This document shows, one piece after another, positions 54,840-63,271 of a stretch of 64,000 nucleotides of DNA (positions are counted from its first letter, which is position 1; each line of letters begins with the position of its first letter). Under the pieces are notes generated by a model. It had not been told where the DNA came from and ran no database searches. It saw nothing but the letters and a program-made list of their open reading frames with translations. Origin of the DNA: Winogradskyella marincola (lineage in GTDB: Bacteria; Bacteroidota; Bacteroidia; Flavobacteriales; Flavobacteriaceae); contig NZ_JARSBN010000006.1 of assembly GCF_029624125.1 (NCBI RefSeq), positions 186,001 to 250,000 on the forward strand, read 5' to 3'. The translations under genes were made by a program, and so were the position numbers.

Positions 54840-55466
54840 ATGAAATACTTAAAATTTACATTATTATCATTAGCTATTATTACTTTTACTGCTTGTAAAA
54901 ATGATAAAACAGAAGCTAAAGGCTCTAAAGAAAGCAAAGTGGTATCAACACCATTATATGTAGCAAAACCTGAAGCCACTACTGTAAGTTGGACGGCTTA
55001 TAAAACCACCGAAAAAACACCTGTTGGAGGGCAATTTACAACTGTAAATTTTGAAGAAAAACAAGGTAGTACACCAGCAGAAGCTCTCAATAATTTAGAA
55101 TTTTCTATACCTATAAGTAGCTTATTTACCAAAGACGAATCTAGAGACGCTAAAATTAAAACCTCATTCTTTGGTGCTATGCTAGATCCTGAATTGATTG
55201 GCGGAACAATAAAACACGAAAATGGCAAATACACAGCATCAATTACTATGAATGGTGTCACTAACGATTTACCTCTAGATGTAACCATTACTGATGAAAG
55301 ACGTGTAAAAATGACAACAGTAATGCAACTTAAGGATTGGAATGCTTTAGAGGCATTAGCTGCACTTAATGAAATATGTTTTGAACTACACAAAGGAGCT
55401 GATGGTGTAAGCAAAACATGGGAAGAAGTTGCCATTGAGGTAAACACTTACTTAAGAAAAGAATAA
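54840..55466 (+). CDS. YceI-family lipoprotein
   Basis: 208 residues with a lipoprotein signal ending ITFTAC (Cys19). The YceI domain (about 45-200) begins VSWTAYKTTEKTPVGGQFTTVNF and has GAMLDPELIGGTIKHENGKY. This is a lipocalin-like barrel that binds isoprenoid or amide lipids in other family members. The ATG at 54840 follows the promoter box; an upstream in-frame TTG at 54789 is inside the promoter. The ECF sigma factor gene follows about 100 bases later. Confidence 0.9.
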   Translation: MKYLKFTLLSLAIITFTACKNDKTEAKGSKESKVVSTPLYVAKPEATTVSWTAYKTTEKTPVGGQFTTVNFEEKQGSTPAEALNNLEFSIPISSLFTKDESRDAKIKTSFFGAMLDPELIGGTIKHENGKYTASITMNGVTNDLPLDVTITDERRVKMTTVMQLKDWNALEALAALNEICFELHKGADGVSKTWEEVAIEVNTYLRKE

Positions 55467-55567
55467 CTATATTTATTAACTCAAATAAAAACATTAACAA
55501 AAAATAACTAGAGCTATTGCAGTAATAATCCTTCCTCTTGTCTGCAAAAATTCTAAGCAAGTCGCGT

Positions 55568-56098
55568 ATGACCGAATTAGATACATTAGTACAGCAATTT
55601 CAGTCTAAAAATCAAGTTGCGTTCAAAAAACTATATGGTATGTATAGCAATAGCATACATGGTGTAGTTTTTAACATTGTAAAAGATACTGACATTGCTG
55701 ACGAAATTATGCAAGATGTCTTTATAAAGGCATGGCATAAAGCAGACACCTATTCTTCAAAAAAAGGACGCTTTTTTACGTGGATACTAAACATAGCACG
55801 TAATGCAGCAATAGATATGACGAGGTCTAAAGCCTTTAAACAATCTAAACAAAACCTCAACTCCGATTATTTCGTAGATAGTATAACAAGCAATGATAAT
55901 TTAGATAGTAGCACAGATGCTATCGGAATTAAAAAATTTGTGACAAACCTTGGTAAAAAATGTAAAGATGTTATAGAACTACTTTACTTTAAAGGTTTTA
56001 CACAAAAAGAAGCTTCAGAAGAATTAAAAATGCCAATAGGCACAATAAAAACACGAAATAGAAACTGTATTCAACAATTAAGGGATATGGTATTGTAA
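55568..56098 (+). CDS. ECF-type RNA polymerase sigma factor
   Basis: 176 residues. Region 2 is at about 20-90 (AFKKLYGMYSNSIHGVVFNIV, then DEIMQDVFIKAWHKADTY and GRFFTWILNIARNAAIDMTRS), and region 4 at about 125-172 (CKDVIELLYFKGFTQKEASEELKMPIGTIKTRNRNCI). The chosen start is ATG at 55568. Its stop is one base from the anti-sigma start, so the pair is cotranscribed. The target promoters cannot be deduced here. Confidence 0.95.
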   Translation: MTELDTLVQQFQSKNQVAFKKLYGMYSNSIHGVVFNIVKDTDIADEIMQDVFIKAWHKADTYSSKKGRFFTWILNIARNAAIDMTRSKAFKQSKQNLNSDYFVDSITSNDNLDSSTDAIGIKKFVTNLGKKCKDVIELLYFKGFTQKEASEELKMPIGTIKTRNRNCIQQLRDMVL

Positions 56099-56099
56099 C

Positions 56100-56891
56100 A
56101 TGGATATAAAAGCATATATAGAATCGGGTATTTTAGAACTTTACGTAGCTGGTACACTTTCTGAAAAAGAAAATCAAGAGGTGTATGAGCTCATTCAGCA
56201 ACACCCAGAAATATTACAAGAAGTTCTAGAAATAGAAGCCGCTGTTGTAAAACTTACGGCTGCTGTATCTCCTCATGCTATAGATTTTGAATCGTTTAAA
56301 GAAAAACTAAACACAGATACTAAAGTTGTAGATTTAAAACCAAGAAAACCAAATTGGATTTCTTACACAGGTTGGGCAGCTTCTGTTTTACTTGCTGGTG
56401 GTTTGCTATGGACACTTAACAACAAAAACAAAGTTGAAGAAGAGTTGCAAACTGTTTCTACAGAAAAACAATATCTCGAAATACAAATTGAAGAAGCCAG
56501 AGGCGATCTTGCAGCTACCAAAAACTTGTTAGATGCCATTAGAAATAAAGATATTATTGCAGTACCTCTAGGTGGCCAAGGCGATTATGCTGCTACCTAT
56601 GCTAAAGTATATTGGAACAAAGCTGACGATACCATTTATCTAGATGGAGAAGGTTTACCAAACGCACCTGAAGGTAAAGTATGGCAAGTATGGTCTTTAA
56701 CACTAAATCCGTTAACACCTACAAGCTTAGGTACTATTGACGACTTTAATACGGATGATAACAAAATATTTACCATTGCCAATGCTAACGAAAGTCAGGC
56801 CTTTGGTATAACCTTAGAGCCAGCAGGTGGTAGCGAAAGCCCAACGATGGAACAACTTTACACGCTTGGTGTTGTGGCTTCTGCTCCATAA
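56100..56891 (+). CDS. RskA-like anti-sigma factor
   Basis: 263 residues. An N-terminal cytoplasmic sigma-binding region (about 1-80; YIESGILELYVAGTLSEKENQEVYELI), one membrane helix (about 90-106, WISYTGWAASVLLAGGLLW), a coiled coil (about 110-150) and a periplasmic anti-sigma-K C-terminal domain (YAKVYWNKADDTIYLDGEGLPNAPEGK and WQVWSLTLNPLTPTSLG). It holds the preceding ECF sigma factor inactive until a periplasmic signal triggers release. It is the last recognisable core gene before the cassette array. Confidence 0.93.
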   Translation: MDIKAYIESGILELYVAGTLSEKENQEVYELIQQHPEILQEVLEIEAAVVKLTAAVSPHAIDFESFKEKLNTDTKVVDLKPRKPNWISYTGWAASVLLAGGLLWTLNNKNKVEEELQTVSTEKQYLEIQIEEARGDLAATKNLLDAIRNKDIIAVPLGGQGDYAATYAKVYWNKADDTIYLDGEGLPNAPEGKVWQVWSLTLNPLTPTSLGTIDDFNTDDNKIFTIANANESQAFGITLEPAGGSESPTMEQLYTLGVVASAP

Positions 56892-56894
56892 AAA

Positions 56895-56941
56895 TACGTA
56901 TCCTTACGTATAAAACGGACCTCTTTATTTAGCTATCTTTA
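56895..56941 (+). promoter_or_regulatory. TACGTA-N4-TACGTA operator with -7 box, copy 4
   Basis: TACGTA-TCCT-TACGTA (56895-56910), 3 bases after the anti-sigma stop, is followed after exactly 23 nt by TATCTTTA (56934-56941), a -7 box with one mismatch. There is no host gene downstream before the cassette array begins at 57022, so this promoter would read into the cassettes. Confidence 0.6.
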
Positions 56942-56946
56942 TACAA

Positions 56947-56975
56947 GATAAACCAATCTCAAAACTTGGTTTATC
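56947..56975. repeat. 10-bp perfect inverted repeat at the array entrance
   Basis: GATAAACCAA (56947-56956) and TTGGTTTATC (56966-56975) with a 9-nt loop. It lies where a transcript from copy 4 of the palindromic promoter would begin. It may terminate the sigma operon, although no T run follows directly. Confidence 0.6.
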
Positions 56976-57022
56976 CCGTGATTTTAACAAATAAAACCAT
57001 ATATTCGTTGATATATAACAAG

Positions 57023-57370
57023 TTGCAAGTAATAGCGGAAACCACTCAAACTCGAATAATTTGCGGTTCGAAACTCTTGAGTTTTAAAGTGGAGAAAAAT
57101 GGAATTTCAAAAGTGCTGAACAGTCTCTCGCTCGTGAAAAATTCAAATCGGAATTTATCTTATTTATGGAATTTTAAAACGTGTGAATTAACTCAAAGTC
57201 GGAAACCAAAATTGCGGAAATCTTACTCGAAGTCGGAATTAGCAAGTTTGCGGAATTTAGCAAAATCCAGAAAATCTGAATGGTGGAAAAATAACTCAAA
57301 TGTGGAATTATAAAAAGATTGAAAAAAAATAAATCGGAATTATAAATTTAAAAAAACTACTACTTGCAAC
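57023..57370 (+). other. Cassette 0: non-coding segment with repeated GGAA motif
   Basis: The start GTTGCAAGTA (57022-57031) and end TACTTGCAAC (57361-57370) are perfect inverted copies. Inside there is no convincing gene. Instead GGAA preceded by C or T-rich bases occurs eleven times between 57037 and 57339 (57037, 57101, 57150, 57168, 57201, 57216, 57235, 57252, 57285, 57304, 57336), plus one GGAG at 57091, all on the plus strand. A 115-codon frame from 56966 to 57313 starts upstream of the cassette boundary and is probably not a gene. Confidence 0.6.
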
Positions 57371-57503
57371 ACCGTGTATAAAAAATTGCTTAATTTTAGC
57401 TTAAACTAAAGTTTGTTGCATTTTTATAAACTTTGATTTTCCTGCGGAAAATCTGCCGTTCATAGAAACGCAACTTTCCATAACACAAACACGTTAGGTG
57501 CAA
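57361..57503 (+). repeat. attC-like element A (ends cassette 0, starts cassette 1)
   Basis: The left arm is TTGCAAC-ACC-GTGTATAA with ATTGC; the right arm is GCAAC...AACACAAACACGTTAGG. The arms pair imperfectly (GTGT, TATAA/TTATGG, TTGC), with a 3-nt spacer after AAC on the left and a 6-nt spacer before GTT on the right. The distance AAC to GTT is 122 nt. Confidence 0.65.
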
Positions 57504-57529
57504 GCCAAAAGACCAACCAGCCAATATTT

Positions 57530-59266
57530 ATGATCAGGATTATTGAAATCGAAAATATAAAAGGAATTGACCAAAAAACCTTCGACCTTGGAATTTATCC
57601 CAACAAACCAAGTCTACTTGTTGCGCCAAATGGATTTGGAAAAAGCTCGTTAGCTACTGCATTTAATTCAATGAATAGTAGAAGAATTACACTTGCAGAA
57701 GATGATTTACACGCCGAAAATGATGCGAATCTACCACGAATAGCAATTGAATACATTGATGTAAATGGAACAACACATAATTTAGAGGCAACCAATAATT
57801 CTAATACGATAAGCTCACACTTTGACTATTTCGTGATAAATAACTTAACTAAACCAAAAGGAATTGGTTCACGTTTCGGTAATGCAACGGCTAGATTAGA
57901 AATAAAGGATGTTGTTTTAGTTGATAGAATTCCTGCAAATACGCAATTCGGGTATTCATATAGAAATAATCAAGCTGATTTCGGTAACTGTGGTAAGGTT
58001 CTTCCAAATGTCAATTCTGTTTTAACAAATTTAGTTTTGGTAGAAAAATTAAGTGAAAACTACCAAGCATTACAACGTGCAAATGGAAATAGAATTCAAC
58101 AAAGACTAAATCTCATAATCGACTCAATAAATGCTCAAGATTCAACAGCAACAGCTAATGTATTAAACAATTGGGTTTCTTTAAACTGTTTAGAAGATTT
58201 AAAACAGATTGAATATTTAAACACGATTGGGAATTTAATTAATGAGTTTGATATTGGTTACAATTGTGAAACCAAAAGCTATTTGGCAGCTATTCAAATA
58301 ATTTCACTTTATAACAACGACCCAAATAATTTTAAAGCTGCTTGTACTTTTAGTAATTACCGTTTAGACAAGCAACGTTTCGACCAAACTCTTGCAACTT
58401 TTAATTGTACTTGGAAAAATATTAGCACAAGTCAGACAGGTGGAAAACTAGTAGTGAAATTTCCACAGGCGATACATATTTCTAATGGTCAAAGGGATAT
58501 TTTGACATTTATATCAATGCTATTTAGAGCTAAAAGACATTTAAAAAAAGGTGCAAATATTTTAATAATTGATGAAGTATTTGATTATTTAGATGACGCA
58601 AATCTAACAGCTGCTCAATATTATATTACTCAATTCATTAAGGATTACAAACTTGCTGACAAAAGGATTTATCCATTAATATTGACACATTTAAATCCTA
58701 ATTATTTTAAAAATTTCACATTTAGTAATCAAAAGGTCTATTATCTCAACAAGTCCAATATTCAAATTGCACAAGGAATAATTAATCTTTTGAGAAATAG
58801 AGATGATTTAACCATCAAAGATGATGTGTCTAAATATTTACTTCATTACGACCCAGGAACAATTGACAAGCGTAATGAATTTAGAGCATTAAGCATACCT
58901 GAGCTTTGGGGAGAAAATGACAATTTCAAAAATCACTTAAATAATGAAGTTCAAAATTATTTATCTGACCAACCTTACGACCCATTTGCTGTATGTGGTG
59001 GTTTACGAATAAGAATAGAAGAAATTGCTTATAACAAACTTCAAAGTCCTGATGCCAGAACTGCCTTTCTAGAAACTCATAAAACTAGAAGTAAATTAGA
59101 AAAAGCAGAAGAAATGGGTGTTACCTCACCAGAATCTCACTATTTATTAGGAATCATATATAATGAAGGAATGCATTGGAAGTTGAACCAAGATAATGTA
59201 TCACCAATCGCAGCTAAACTGGAAAACTTAACAATCAAAAAATTAATTGCTGATGTGTTCGCTTAA
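57530..59266 (+). CDS. Cassette 1: ABC/RecF-like ATPase of unknown role
   Basis: 578 residues, cytoplasmic. Walker A is APNGFGKSS (about 33-41). An ABC signature-like segment ISNGQRDILTFISML lies near 318-332, Walker B is ILIIDEVFDYLDD (about 343-355), and an H-loop candidate is in LILTHLNPNYF. The middle (about 150-300) is helical and variable, as in SMC/RecF/OLD-like ATPases. No TOPRIM, HNH or other nuclease is visible in the chain. The gene begins 36 bases after the cassette boundary and ends 22 bases before element B. Related stand-alone ATPases often act in phage defence, which is only a suggestion from the setting. It is not a named family to me. Confidence 0.8.
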   Translation: MIRIIEIENIKGIDQKTFDLGIYPNKPSLLVAPNGFGKSSLATAFNSMNSRRITLAEDDLHAENDANLPRIAIEYIDVNGTTHNLEATNNSNTISSHFDYFVINNLTKPKGIGSRFGNATARLEIKDVVLVDRIPANTQFGYSYRNNQADFGNCGKVLPNVNSVLTNLVLVEKLSENYQALQRANGNRIQQRLNLIIDSINAQDSTATANVLNNWVSLNCLEDLKQIEYLNTIGNLINEFDIGYNCETKSYLAAIQIISLYNNDPNNFKAACTFSNYRLDKQRFDQTLATFNCTWKNISTSQTGGKLVVKFPQAIHISNGQRDILTFISMLFRAKRHLKKGANILIIDEVFDYLDDANLTAAQYYITQFIKDYKLADKRIYPLILTHLNPNYFKNFTFSNQKVYYLNKSNIQIAQGIINLLRNRDDLTIKDDVSKYLLHYDPGTIDKRNEFRALSIPELWGENDNFKNHLNNEVQNYLSDQPYDPFAVCGGLRIRIEEIAYNKLQSPDARTAFLETHKTRSKLEKAEEMGVTSPESHYLLGIIYNEGMHWKLNQDNVSPIAAKLENLTIKKLIADVFA

Positions 59267-59287
59267 GAGAAATATGGAGAAAGGCCA

Positions 59288-59423
59288 GCACCTAACAATG
59301 TATAACCGCAATTACGGCGGATTCGACTACGTCCGAATCCACTCGGAATTGCTAACGTCAGTACCAAACCGAAAATTAACGCATATTAACCCGTAACTGA
59401 CGGTTATACGAGACCGTTAGCCA
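59288..59423 (+). repeat. attC-like element B (ends cassette 1, starts cassette 2)
   Basis: Left box ACCTAAC fits the integron R box form RYYYAAC; the next bases AAT-GTATAACCG pair with CGGTTATAC-GAGACC before GTTAGCC. The spacer is 3 nt left and 6 nt right. ATTACGG pairs with CCGTAAC further in. An inner hairpin GGATTCG / CGAATCC forms the tip. AAC to GTT is 119 nt. Confidence 0.72.
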
Positions 59424-59478
59424 CAAGCAAAAAAAAATTACGTTCCAATTTAAAGTTTTACCTTTGTAGAAAAAAATA

Positions 59479-60651
59479 ATGGCTGATAAAGCATTCATAA
59501 CATCTGAAATACTAAAGTGGGCTAGAAAGTCCGCTAAAATTTCTGTGGAAGATGCTGCCAAAAAAATTTCTGTATCGCCCGAAAGGTATTTAACTTGGGA
59601 AGATGGAATTGATTTTCCAACTATTCGACAAGCGAAAATCTTAGCGAAAAGTTTTAGAAGACCTTTTTCGTTATTTTTCTTGCCTGAGGTACCAAAAGAT
59701 TTTCATCCACTTCAAGACTATAGAAGAGATGACTCTCAGGAATTGGATACAGCTTCTTTATTTATAATCCGAGAAGTTCAAGAAAAACAAAATTGGATAA
59801 GTCAACTATTTGAAGAAATAGGAGAAAATACACTTCCATTTGTTGGTAAGTATTCTATTAACGATAATCCAGAGGTTGTTGCAAAAGACATTTTAGATAC
59901 ATTAAAGATTAATCCGAGTGATTATAAAAAAACACCTATTTCTGAATGGATAGATAAAGCAGAAAGTGCAGGAATATTTATTTCTCGTGCAAGTTTCTTA
60001 CACTCAAGATTAGTCTTAGATAGAGATTTAATTCAAGGATTTGCAATTGCCGATAAATATGCACCTTTTGTTTTTGTAAACTCAAAAAACTGGAATGCAC
60101 CACAACTTTTCACGCTTGTCCACGAATTAGCTCACATTTGGATAGCAAAATCAGGTGTGTCAAATGAAATAGAAATTGATTTTACAGACAAACCAAAATC
60201 AAAATTTCATCCTGTAGAGTTATTTTGCAACCAAGTTGCAGCCAACGCTTTAATGCCTAAAGAATTAATAACTCAACTTGGAAATGATACTTTTGAATCA
60301 AATAATAAGATTTTTAAACAATCAAAAGAGCTTGGAATAAGTTCGTTTGCTTTTTTAGTTCGTGCATTAAACTTAGATTTAATTTCTCAATCCGAATACA
60401 AGTCTTTAAAACAAGATGCACAAAATGAATTTGAAAAGTTTTTAGAAAGAGAAAAAATTAAAAAAGAGAAACAAAAAGAACGAAAAGGAGGTCCTGATGC
60501 TTATCTACTTCGTTTAAATAAAAACAGCAAACTATTTACAAGAATAGTTATGGACTCTTTTAATAATGGCTCGCTATCACCTTCAATTGCTAGTAATCTG
60601 CTTAATACTCAGATAAACAAATTTCAAAAATTCGAAAAACTACTTGCCTAA
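59479..60651 (+). CDS. Cassette 2: Xre-type HTH plus ImmA/IrrE metallopeptidase
   Basis: 390 residues. The N-terminal helix-turn-helix (about 8-70, SVEDAAKKISVSPERYLTWEDG) is followed by an ImmA/IrrE-like zinc peptidase with HELAH (His215, Glu216, His219) and the later EIEIDFTDKPKSKFHPVELFCNQVAANALMP with the third ligand Glu. Proteins of this type paired with a DUF4411 PIN protein are recognised as toxin-antitoxin-like pairs, this one being the antitoxin or regulator. The stop overlaps the next ATG by one base (TAATG), so the two are coupled. Confidence 0.9.
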   Translation: MADKAFITSEILKWARKSAKISVEDAAKKISVSPERYLTWEDGIDFPTIRQAKILAKSFRRPFSLFFLPEVPKDFHPLQDYRRDDSQELDTASLFIIREVQEKQNWISQLFEEIGENTLPFVGKYSINDNPEVVAKDILDTLKINPSDYKKTPISEWIDKAESAGIFISRASFLHSRLVLDRDLIQGFAIADKYAPFVFVNSKNWNAPQLFTLVHELAHIWIAKSGVSNEIEIDFTDKPKSKFHPVELFCNQVAANALMPKELITQLGNDTFESNNKIFKQSKELGISSFAFLVRALNLDLISQSEYKSLKQDAQNEFEKFLEREKIKKEKQKERKGGPDAYLLRLNKNSKLFTRIVMDSFNNGSLSPSIASNLLNTQINKFQKFEKLLA

Positions 60652-61160
60652 TGTTTAAAAATGAAAAAGTAGTTTACTGTATTGATGCTAATATTCTTAT
60701 TCAAGCTTGGCAAAAATATTACTCACCCGAAATTTGTCCATCATATTGGGAAGTATTAAATGATTTAGGTAAAAAAGGAATAATATTTATTCCAGAATTG
60801 GTTTACGAAGAAATTGAGAATGGAGAAGATAACCTATCAGATTGGTTAAAGAAAAGTGATATTCCAATTAGAAAAATTGATGGAGAAGTAACAAATCATC
60901 TAAAACAAATATATTCATCTAATCCAAATCATAAATACTTAGTTTCAAGTAACGGAATTCACTCAAAAGCTGACCCTTGGGTTATTGCACACGCTATGAA
61001 AGAAAATGCAATCGTAGTTACAAAGGAAACGAAAGACTATTTTAAAAAACAAACGAAAATTAAAATACCTCACGTTTGCGACAATATGAATGTTAAGTGG
61101 ATAGATGATTTTGAATTTATTAGAAATTTGAATATTAAATTTACTTGTAAATCGGAATAA
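60651..61160 (+). CDS. Cassette 2: DUF4411 family PIN-domain protein (probable toxin)
   Basis: 169 residues of PIN-nuclease type. Acidic residues are in VVYCIDANILIQAW (Asp12), ELVYEEIENGED, SKADPWVIAHAM (Asp106 region) and the closing IVVTKET. The fold usually cleaves RNA, and its partner ImmA-like protein controls it. It ends 8 bases before element C and shares the cassette with its partner, which is the usual arrangement for toxin-antitoxin cassettes in integrons. Confidence 0.87.
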   Translation: MFKNEKVVYCIDANILIQAWQKYYSPEICPSYWEVLNDLGKKGIIFIPELVYEEIENGEDNLSDWLKKSDIPIRKIDGEVTNHLKQIYSSNPNHKYLVSSNGIHSKADPWVIAHAMKENAIVVTKETKDYFKKQTKIKIPHVCDNMNVKWIDDFEFIRNLNIKFTCKSE

Positions 61161-61167
61161 TGCCAGA

Positions 61168-61303
61168 TGGCTAACACCGTATATAATTTATTGCTGGCTT
61201 CTTGCCTACTTGCGAAAGTCCTCGCGGACTTTCTTTGTCCGTAATTATTTACTAAATTAGGTGCTTAAACACGCAACAAACCATATACAAACACGTTAGC
61301 AGC
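61168..61303 (+). repeat. attC-like element C (ends cassette 2, starts cassette 3)
   Basis: Left GGCTAAC-ACC-GTATATAA with ATTGC pairs with right GCAAC...CATATAC-AAACAC-GTTAGCAGC. The spacer is 3 nt left and 6 nt right. The inner hairpin GAAAGTCC-TCGC-GGACTTTC forms the tip. AAC to GTT is 119 nt. Confidence 0.72.
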
Positions 61304-61306
61304 AAT

Positions 61307-63271
61307 TTGACAAAAAATGTGAGTTCAAGAAACGAAATAGAAAGAATAGTATTTTACTCAAAAGAGGATATGGCTACAAATCATAACCTTTTTAAAGCAG
61401 AAAAATTATTAAACAATTTCAATTCCAATAAAATATTAACATTGAACGACTTACTTGAATTCTACAATGTTAAATTACATTTTGACAACGACCTATTTTT
61501 GCCTAAATGGAATAAATCTGACCGAGAAAAGTATAATCAAATCGTAGAGGAAAATTGGTCCTCACTAAAAAAAAGATTCCTAAAAATTAACGACCTAAAC
61601 ATTGAGGAAATAATAAAGGAATTAGAATATCAATATAAAAGTAACTTTTGGGAGTTAGTTAATAAGCTAAGTATCTATAAAAATGTATCTCATCCGATAT
61701 TTGGTAGTATTCTCGAAAATTTTTCTTCCCAAATAAATTACATACTGCAACAAAAGAATATTGTTGAGAAATTCAATAAAGTAATAAGGGATTTTTTGCT
61801 TAATCATAAATATTCCGCTGAAATTTTATTGTCTCAATTTGAAGAAAAGAAAAGTGACAGAAATTCACCAAGATTCTATTTCCCAAAAAGCCTAAGTTTA
61901 TCAGATAAAGAAGAAATTATAAGTATTTACTTAGACCGTGAAGATTCCAACTTGAATTACGTAAGACTTGCACAGAAGTCAAAAGATTCAAATGATTTAA
62001 AACTTTCTGACAAAACTAGATACAAAGCAAAGAAAAAGGCTGAAGAACAAAACAATAAAATACTAGAAAAAGGGCATACTTGGAATATAAGAGTACAAGG
62101 TGGACTTAGTAAAGACCAAGAAGAACCAGTAATATTTAAAAACGAAAATGGATTAATAGAAGCTACTTACAGCGAAAAGTATTTTGATGGTATTAAAAAC
62201 CAAGTAGATTTATTTAAAGTGTTTAGTCACCTATTCAATTACACTGATGAAACCTCATTAATATACTTAGTGAGTAAGCCAAGTGAATTAGATGTTATGG
62301 AACGTGTGATGGGTTTGAAATCCAAAAATGAGTATGAAATAGGAGAAGTTTTTATTAGAAAAGAAATGCTCTCTATTTTACAATTACATCTCATTGAAAA
62401 TTATTTAAAAAGAAATGACAGCGGAATTGAGCAAGTAATTAATTCATTTATCTCACACATAAACGAATTACTTGAACCAAATAACATGATATTTCAAGTC
62501 AGAGTTTCAAACTCGCCTGAATTAGACAAAATCCGAACTCTTTTACCTGATTTTGACTTTTTATTAAAGCAATACAAAAATTTAGCTGATGATGGTACTA
62601 TTAATATAGAGCTTCTTCAAGTAAGCTCAAAACCAATAGGGTTTAGTCAAATTACCAGTCAAAATAAAAGAAAATATGTTTATTCAAATGACAAACTAAT
62701 TCTGCAACTCAAGCACATATTTTTTTCAGACCAAAGTCATATATACTATACAGAAACTTTTGGAACAAAACACACGAACTTATTTGATTTATTGACAAAG
62801 GAAAGAGTAAACCTAGACGATTTTGCTAACTATCAAAAAGACACAATTCAAAGTTTAGTTAAAGACGGTTATCTAAGAATCAACAAAGAAAATAATGTAG
62901 AAATAGATAAAATCACTTTTATATATATCATTAGAGAAATTCATAGAAATGAATTATTGAGTTATTGGCATTATCCAAAATTCGTAAGAGACGAAATGGA
63001 CTTGTTAATTGAGAAAAAAATATTGTTTACCGAAAACACTTTGTTTTCTAAAGAAGAAGTAAAATATCTTAATTTCTATCTAAACCAAAAGATATATACA
63101 AACGGTTATGATTTGAGAAATAAATATTCACACGGAACAAATACTCAATCTGAGCAAAAACATAAAGATGACTATTATTTAATACTCAAAATAATTATTC
63201 TTACCTTGTTAAAGATTGAAAATGATATAATTATTAATAAAAAAACAGCTGCTAACAATGGCTATAAGTAA
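61307..63271 (+). CDS. Cassette 3: large protein with C-terminal HEPN-like motif
   Basis: 654 residues from a TTG at 61307, only 11 bases after the cassette boundary; the next in-frame ATG is at 61370 and may be the true start (633 residues). The chain is charged and largely helical, with no transmembrane segment. Near the C terminus LRNKYSHGTN carries R-x4-H (Arg604 to His609), the catalytic pattern of HEPN ribonucleases, in the context seen in DUF4209-like proteins. A toxin or abortive-infection role is possible. The coding end overlaps element D by about 24 bases. Confidence 0.75.
   Translation: MTKNVSSRNEIERIVFYSKEDMATNHNLFKAEKLLNNFNSNKILTLNDLLEFYNVKLHFDNDLFLPKWNKSDREKYNQIVEENWSSLKKRFLKINDLNIEEIIKELEYQYKSNFWELVNKLSIYKNVSHPIFGSILENFSSQINYILQQKNIVEKFNKVIRDFLLNHKYSAEILLSQFEEKKSDRNSPRFYFPKSLSLSDKEEIISIYLDREDSNLNYVRLAQKSKDSNDLKLSDKTRYKAKKKAEEQNNKILEKGHTWNIRVQGGLSKDQEEPVIFKNENGLIEATYSEKYFDGIKNQVDLFKVFSHLFNYTDETSLIYLVSKPSELDVMERVMGLKSKNEYEIGEVFIRKEMLSILQLHLIENYLKRNDSGIEQVINSFISHINELLEPNNMIFQVRVSNSPELDKIRTLLPDFDFLLKQYKNLADDGTINIELLQVSSKPIGFSQITSQNKRKYVYSNDKLILQLKHIFFSDQSHIYYTETFGTKHTNLFDLLTKERVNLDDFANYQKDTIQSLVKDGYLRINKENNVEIDKITFIYIIREIHRNELLSYWHYPKFVRDEMDLLIEKKILFTENTLFSKEEVKYLNFYLNQKIYTNGYDLRNKYSHGTNTQSEQKHKDDYYLILKIIILTLLKIENDIIINKKTAANNGYK

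Noticed and set aside
56966..57313. A 115-codon frame at the start of the cassette array
   Set aside because: It begins upstream of the cassette boundary at 57022 and its Ser/Asn/Lys-rich product has no recognisable domain. The GGAA repeats explain its bias better than coding does.
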